Shown piece by piece: positions 21,303-22,707 of a stretch of DNA of 22,707 nt; within the stretch, counting starts at the first letter, position 1; each line of letters opens with the position of its first letter. Below the pieces are notes generated by a model. That model saw only the letters and a list, made by a program, of their open reading frames with translations. It did no database searches and was not told the origin of the DNA. The position numbers and the translations under genes are program-made. Source of the DNA: JAXDLK01 sp034666665 (GTDB lineage: Bacteria; Desulfobacterota; Binatia; JACPRU01). The stretch covers positions 1 to 22,707 of the forward strand of contig JAXDLK010000333.1 in NCBI GenBank assembly GCA_034666665.1, written 5' to 3'.

Positions 21303-22499
21303 ATGGATTCATCGACGATCGCGAGCGACTATCCGCGGCGCCTGCTGCTCGGCCCCGGCCCGAGCAACGCCCATCCGCGCGTGCTCGCCGCGCTCGCGCG
21401 GCCGCTCCTCGGCCATCTCGACCCGCTGTTCGTCGAGCTCATGGAGGAGACCAAGTCGCTCCTGCGCACCGTGTTCGCGACCGCGAACGCGCTGACGTTC
21501 CCGATCTCGGGCACCGGCAGCGCCGGCATGGAAGCCTGCCTCGTGAACCTGCTCGAGGAAGGCGACGAGGCGGTGATCGCGGTGAACGGTGAGTTCGGCC
21601 GGCGCATGACCGACATCGTAGAGCGCGCGGGCGCGACGGTCGTCGCGGTGGAGGTGCCGTGGGGCCGCCCGGTGCTGCCGGACGACGTGAAGTCCGGCCT
21701 GGCGCGCGCGACGCGCCCGAAGCTCGTCGCCGTCGTCCATGCCGAGACGTCGACCGGCGCATCGAGCCCGATCGCGGAGATCGCGCCGGTGGTGCGGGAT
21801 TCGGGTGCGCTCTTCGTGGTCGATTCCGTGACCTCGCTCGCCGGCATGCCGGTCCGGGTCGACGAGTGGGGCATCGACGCATGCTACAGCGGCACGCAGA
21901 AGTGCCTGTCGTGTCCGCCGGGCCTGTCGCCCGTGACGTTCTCCCCGCGTGCGCTCGAGAGCATCCGCGGCCGGAAGTCGAAGGTGCGTAGCTGGTACCT
22001 CGACGTGACGATGATCGAGCGCTACTGGGGCGCGGAGCGCGTCTACCACCACACCGCACCGATCTCGATGAACTTCGCGCTCGCCGAGGCGCTTCGCATG
22101 GTCGTCGAGGAAGGCCTCGACGCGCGGTTTGCGCGGCATCGCGCGAATCACCGGGCGCTCGCCGCCGGTCTCGAGGCGCTCGGCTTCGGCTTCGTCGTCG
22201 ATGCGCCGTACCGCCTGCCGATGCTGAACGCGGTGACGCTGCCGGCAGGGGTCGAAGAGGCGCCGCTTCGCCGCCGGCTGCTCGACGACTTCTCGATCGA
22301 GGTCGGCGGCGGCCTCGGACCGTTCCGCGGCAAGATCTGGCGGATCGGGCTCATGGGGGAATCCTGCCGCGCAGCGAACGTGCTCGCGCTCCTCGGAGCG
22401 CTGGAAGACATGCTCCCGGCGGCCGGAGCTTCCGTCGAGCCCGGCCGCGCCATCGCCGCCGCCGAGGCGGCGTACGGAACCGTGGCCGGCCGCGAATGA
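21303..22499 (+). CDS. Alanine/serine-glyoxylate aminotransferase (class V, PLP)
   Basis: 398 residues from ATG 21303. Class V aminotransferase motifs: LLLGPGPSNAHPRVLAAL at the N-terminus, SGTGSAGMEACLVNLLEEGD (about 69-88), FVVDSVTSLAGMPV with the PLP-binding Asp, and the Schiff-base lysine Lys200 in YSGTQKCLSCPPG. SRGxxKVRSWYLD and YHHTAPISMNFALAEALR are typical of alanine-glyoxylate/serine-glyoxylate aminotransferases. It would convert glyoxylate to glycine using alanine or serine, which fits its position divergent from glcD: GlcDEF makes glyoxylate and this enzyme removes it. Amino-donor preference cannot be told from sequence. Its stop overlaps the next gene as ATGA. Confidence 0.9.
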   Translation: MDSSTIASDYPRRLLLGPGPSNAHPRVLAALARPLLGHLDPLFVELMEETKSLLRTVFATANALTFPISGTGSAGMEACLVNLLEEGDEAVIAVNGEFGRRMTDIVERAGATVVAVEVPWGRPVLPDDVKSGLARATRPKLVAVVHAETSTGASSPIAEIAPVVRDSGALFVVDSVTSLAGMPVRVDEWGIDACYSGTQKCLSCPPGLSPVTFSPRALESIRGRKSKVRSWYLDVTMIERYWGAERVYHHTAPISMNFALAEALRMVVEEGLDARFARHRANHRALAAGLEALGFGFVVDAPYRLPMLNAVTLPAGVEEAPLRRRLLDDFSIEVGGGLGPFRGKIWRIGLMGESCRAANVLALLGALEDMLPAAGASVEPGRAIAAAEAAYGTVAGRE

Positions 22500-22707
22500 C
22501 GCGCGGAGCCGTCGCCGCACTCCTGCTCTTCCTCGCAATCGCCTCCTGTACCTCGGGATCCTCCTGCTCGCCGTCGCATTCCCCACCCAAGCCCAGGCGG
22601 CGACCGGTGCCGACCGGCGATCTCGTCGAGGTGCCGCCGGATCGGCTCCCCGACGTCGCGGATGATCTCGACGCCGAGAGCCTGATCGCGGCCGTCGATC
22701 AGGACCT
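22496..22707 (+). CDS. Lipoprotein, 5' part (possibly MltA-like transglycosylase)
   Basis: ATG 22496 overlaps the aminotransferase stop (ATGA) and opens a frame that runs to the end of the window (70 codons). The N-terminus, MTRGAVAALLLFLAIASC, is a lipoprotein signal peptide with lipobox IASC; the lipidated residue would be Cys18. A Ser/Pro/Arg-rich linker follows, then VEVPPDRLPDVADDLDAESL, which resembles the start of the mature region of membrane-bound lytic transglycosylase A proteins. That family guess rests on about 30 residues and is weak; the lipoprotein call is firmer. Confidence 0.65.
   Translation, partial: MTRGAVAALLLFLAIASCTSGSSCSPSHSPPKPRRRPVPTGDLVEVPPDRLPDVADDLDAESLIAAVDQD

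Noticed and set aside
1..22707. Search for CRISPR repeats, tRNA genes, transposases, phage genes or toxin-antitoxin pairs
   Set aside because: None seen by eye; intergenic gaps are short and hold only the hairpins and promoter-like sites listed.

Overview
The window is a stretch of GC-rich (about two-thirds G+C by eye), densely packed bacterial chromosome. I see no phage, insertion sequence, CRISPR array, tRNA or rRNA. The gene mix (ArsA-type ATPase, AcpS, TrpB2, SWIM/SNF2 helicase, a GrdB/PrdB-like selenoprotein, oxygen-dependent HemF, EttA, GlcDEF) fits an aerobic or facultative, selenocysteine-using bacterium of the broad deltaproteobacterial/Myxococcota/Binatota or Rokubacteria-like kind. 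That placement is inference from gene content and GC, not a phylogeny.

Layout. 1-774: 3' part of an ArsA/GET3-like ATPase, convergent with no gap on a small coiled-coil protein (775-1149, minus). 1237-3309: plus-strand cluster of a small membrane protein, acpS, glutathionyl-hydroquinone reductase and msrB, behind a possible sigma70-type promoter lying over a 10-bp direct repeat. 3332-4705 (minus): trpB2, divergent from a 972-aa SWIM/SNF2 helicase (4762-7680). 7753-8562: methyltransferase. 8698-9061: DUF1428 gene broken by one frameshift. 9074-14762 (minus): ettA, then two tiny overlapping ORFs, a zinc-finger/transmembrane/YCF48-like membrane protein, a UGA-containing selenoprotein, and a shorter YCF48-like paralogue of the membrane protein. 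14802-15728: hemF, divergent from ettA.

15909-22499 is a glycolate/glyoxylate region. glcD and glcE overlap on the minus strand and glcF is also minus, but a plus-strand EamA/DMT transporter sits between glcE and glcF. A class V alanine/serine-glyoxylate aminotransferase is divergent from glcD. Together they would oxidise glycolate to glyoxylate (GlcDEF) and transaminate it to glycine; the transporter may move a related metabolite (inference). A lipoprotein gene overlaps the aminotransferase stop and runs off the window.

Most unusual signals. (1) The glcF/transporter divergent region holds a 31-bp hairpin with no unpaired position on the plus strand; its five non-Watson-Crick pairs are all G-U in plus-strand RNA. 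Two further hairpins follow, one with a GCAA tetraloop just before the transporter ribosome binding site. This looks like an undescribed structured leader RNA or small RNA. (2) An in-frame UGA is followed by a textbook-like bacterial SECIS hairpin, in a gene sandwiched between two paralogous sensor-like membrane proteins. (3) A second multi-helix inverted repeat lies between the convergent transporter and glcE genes.
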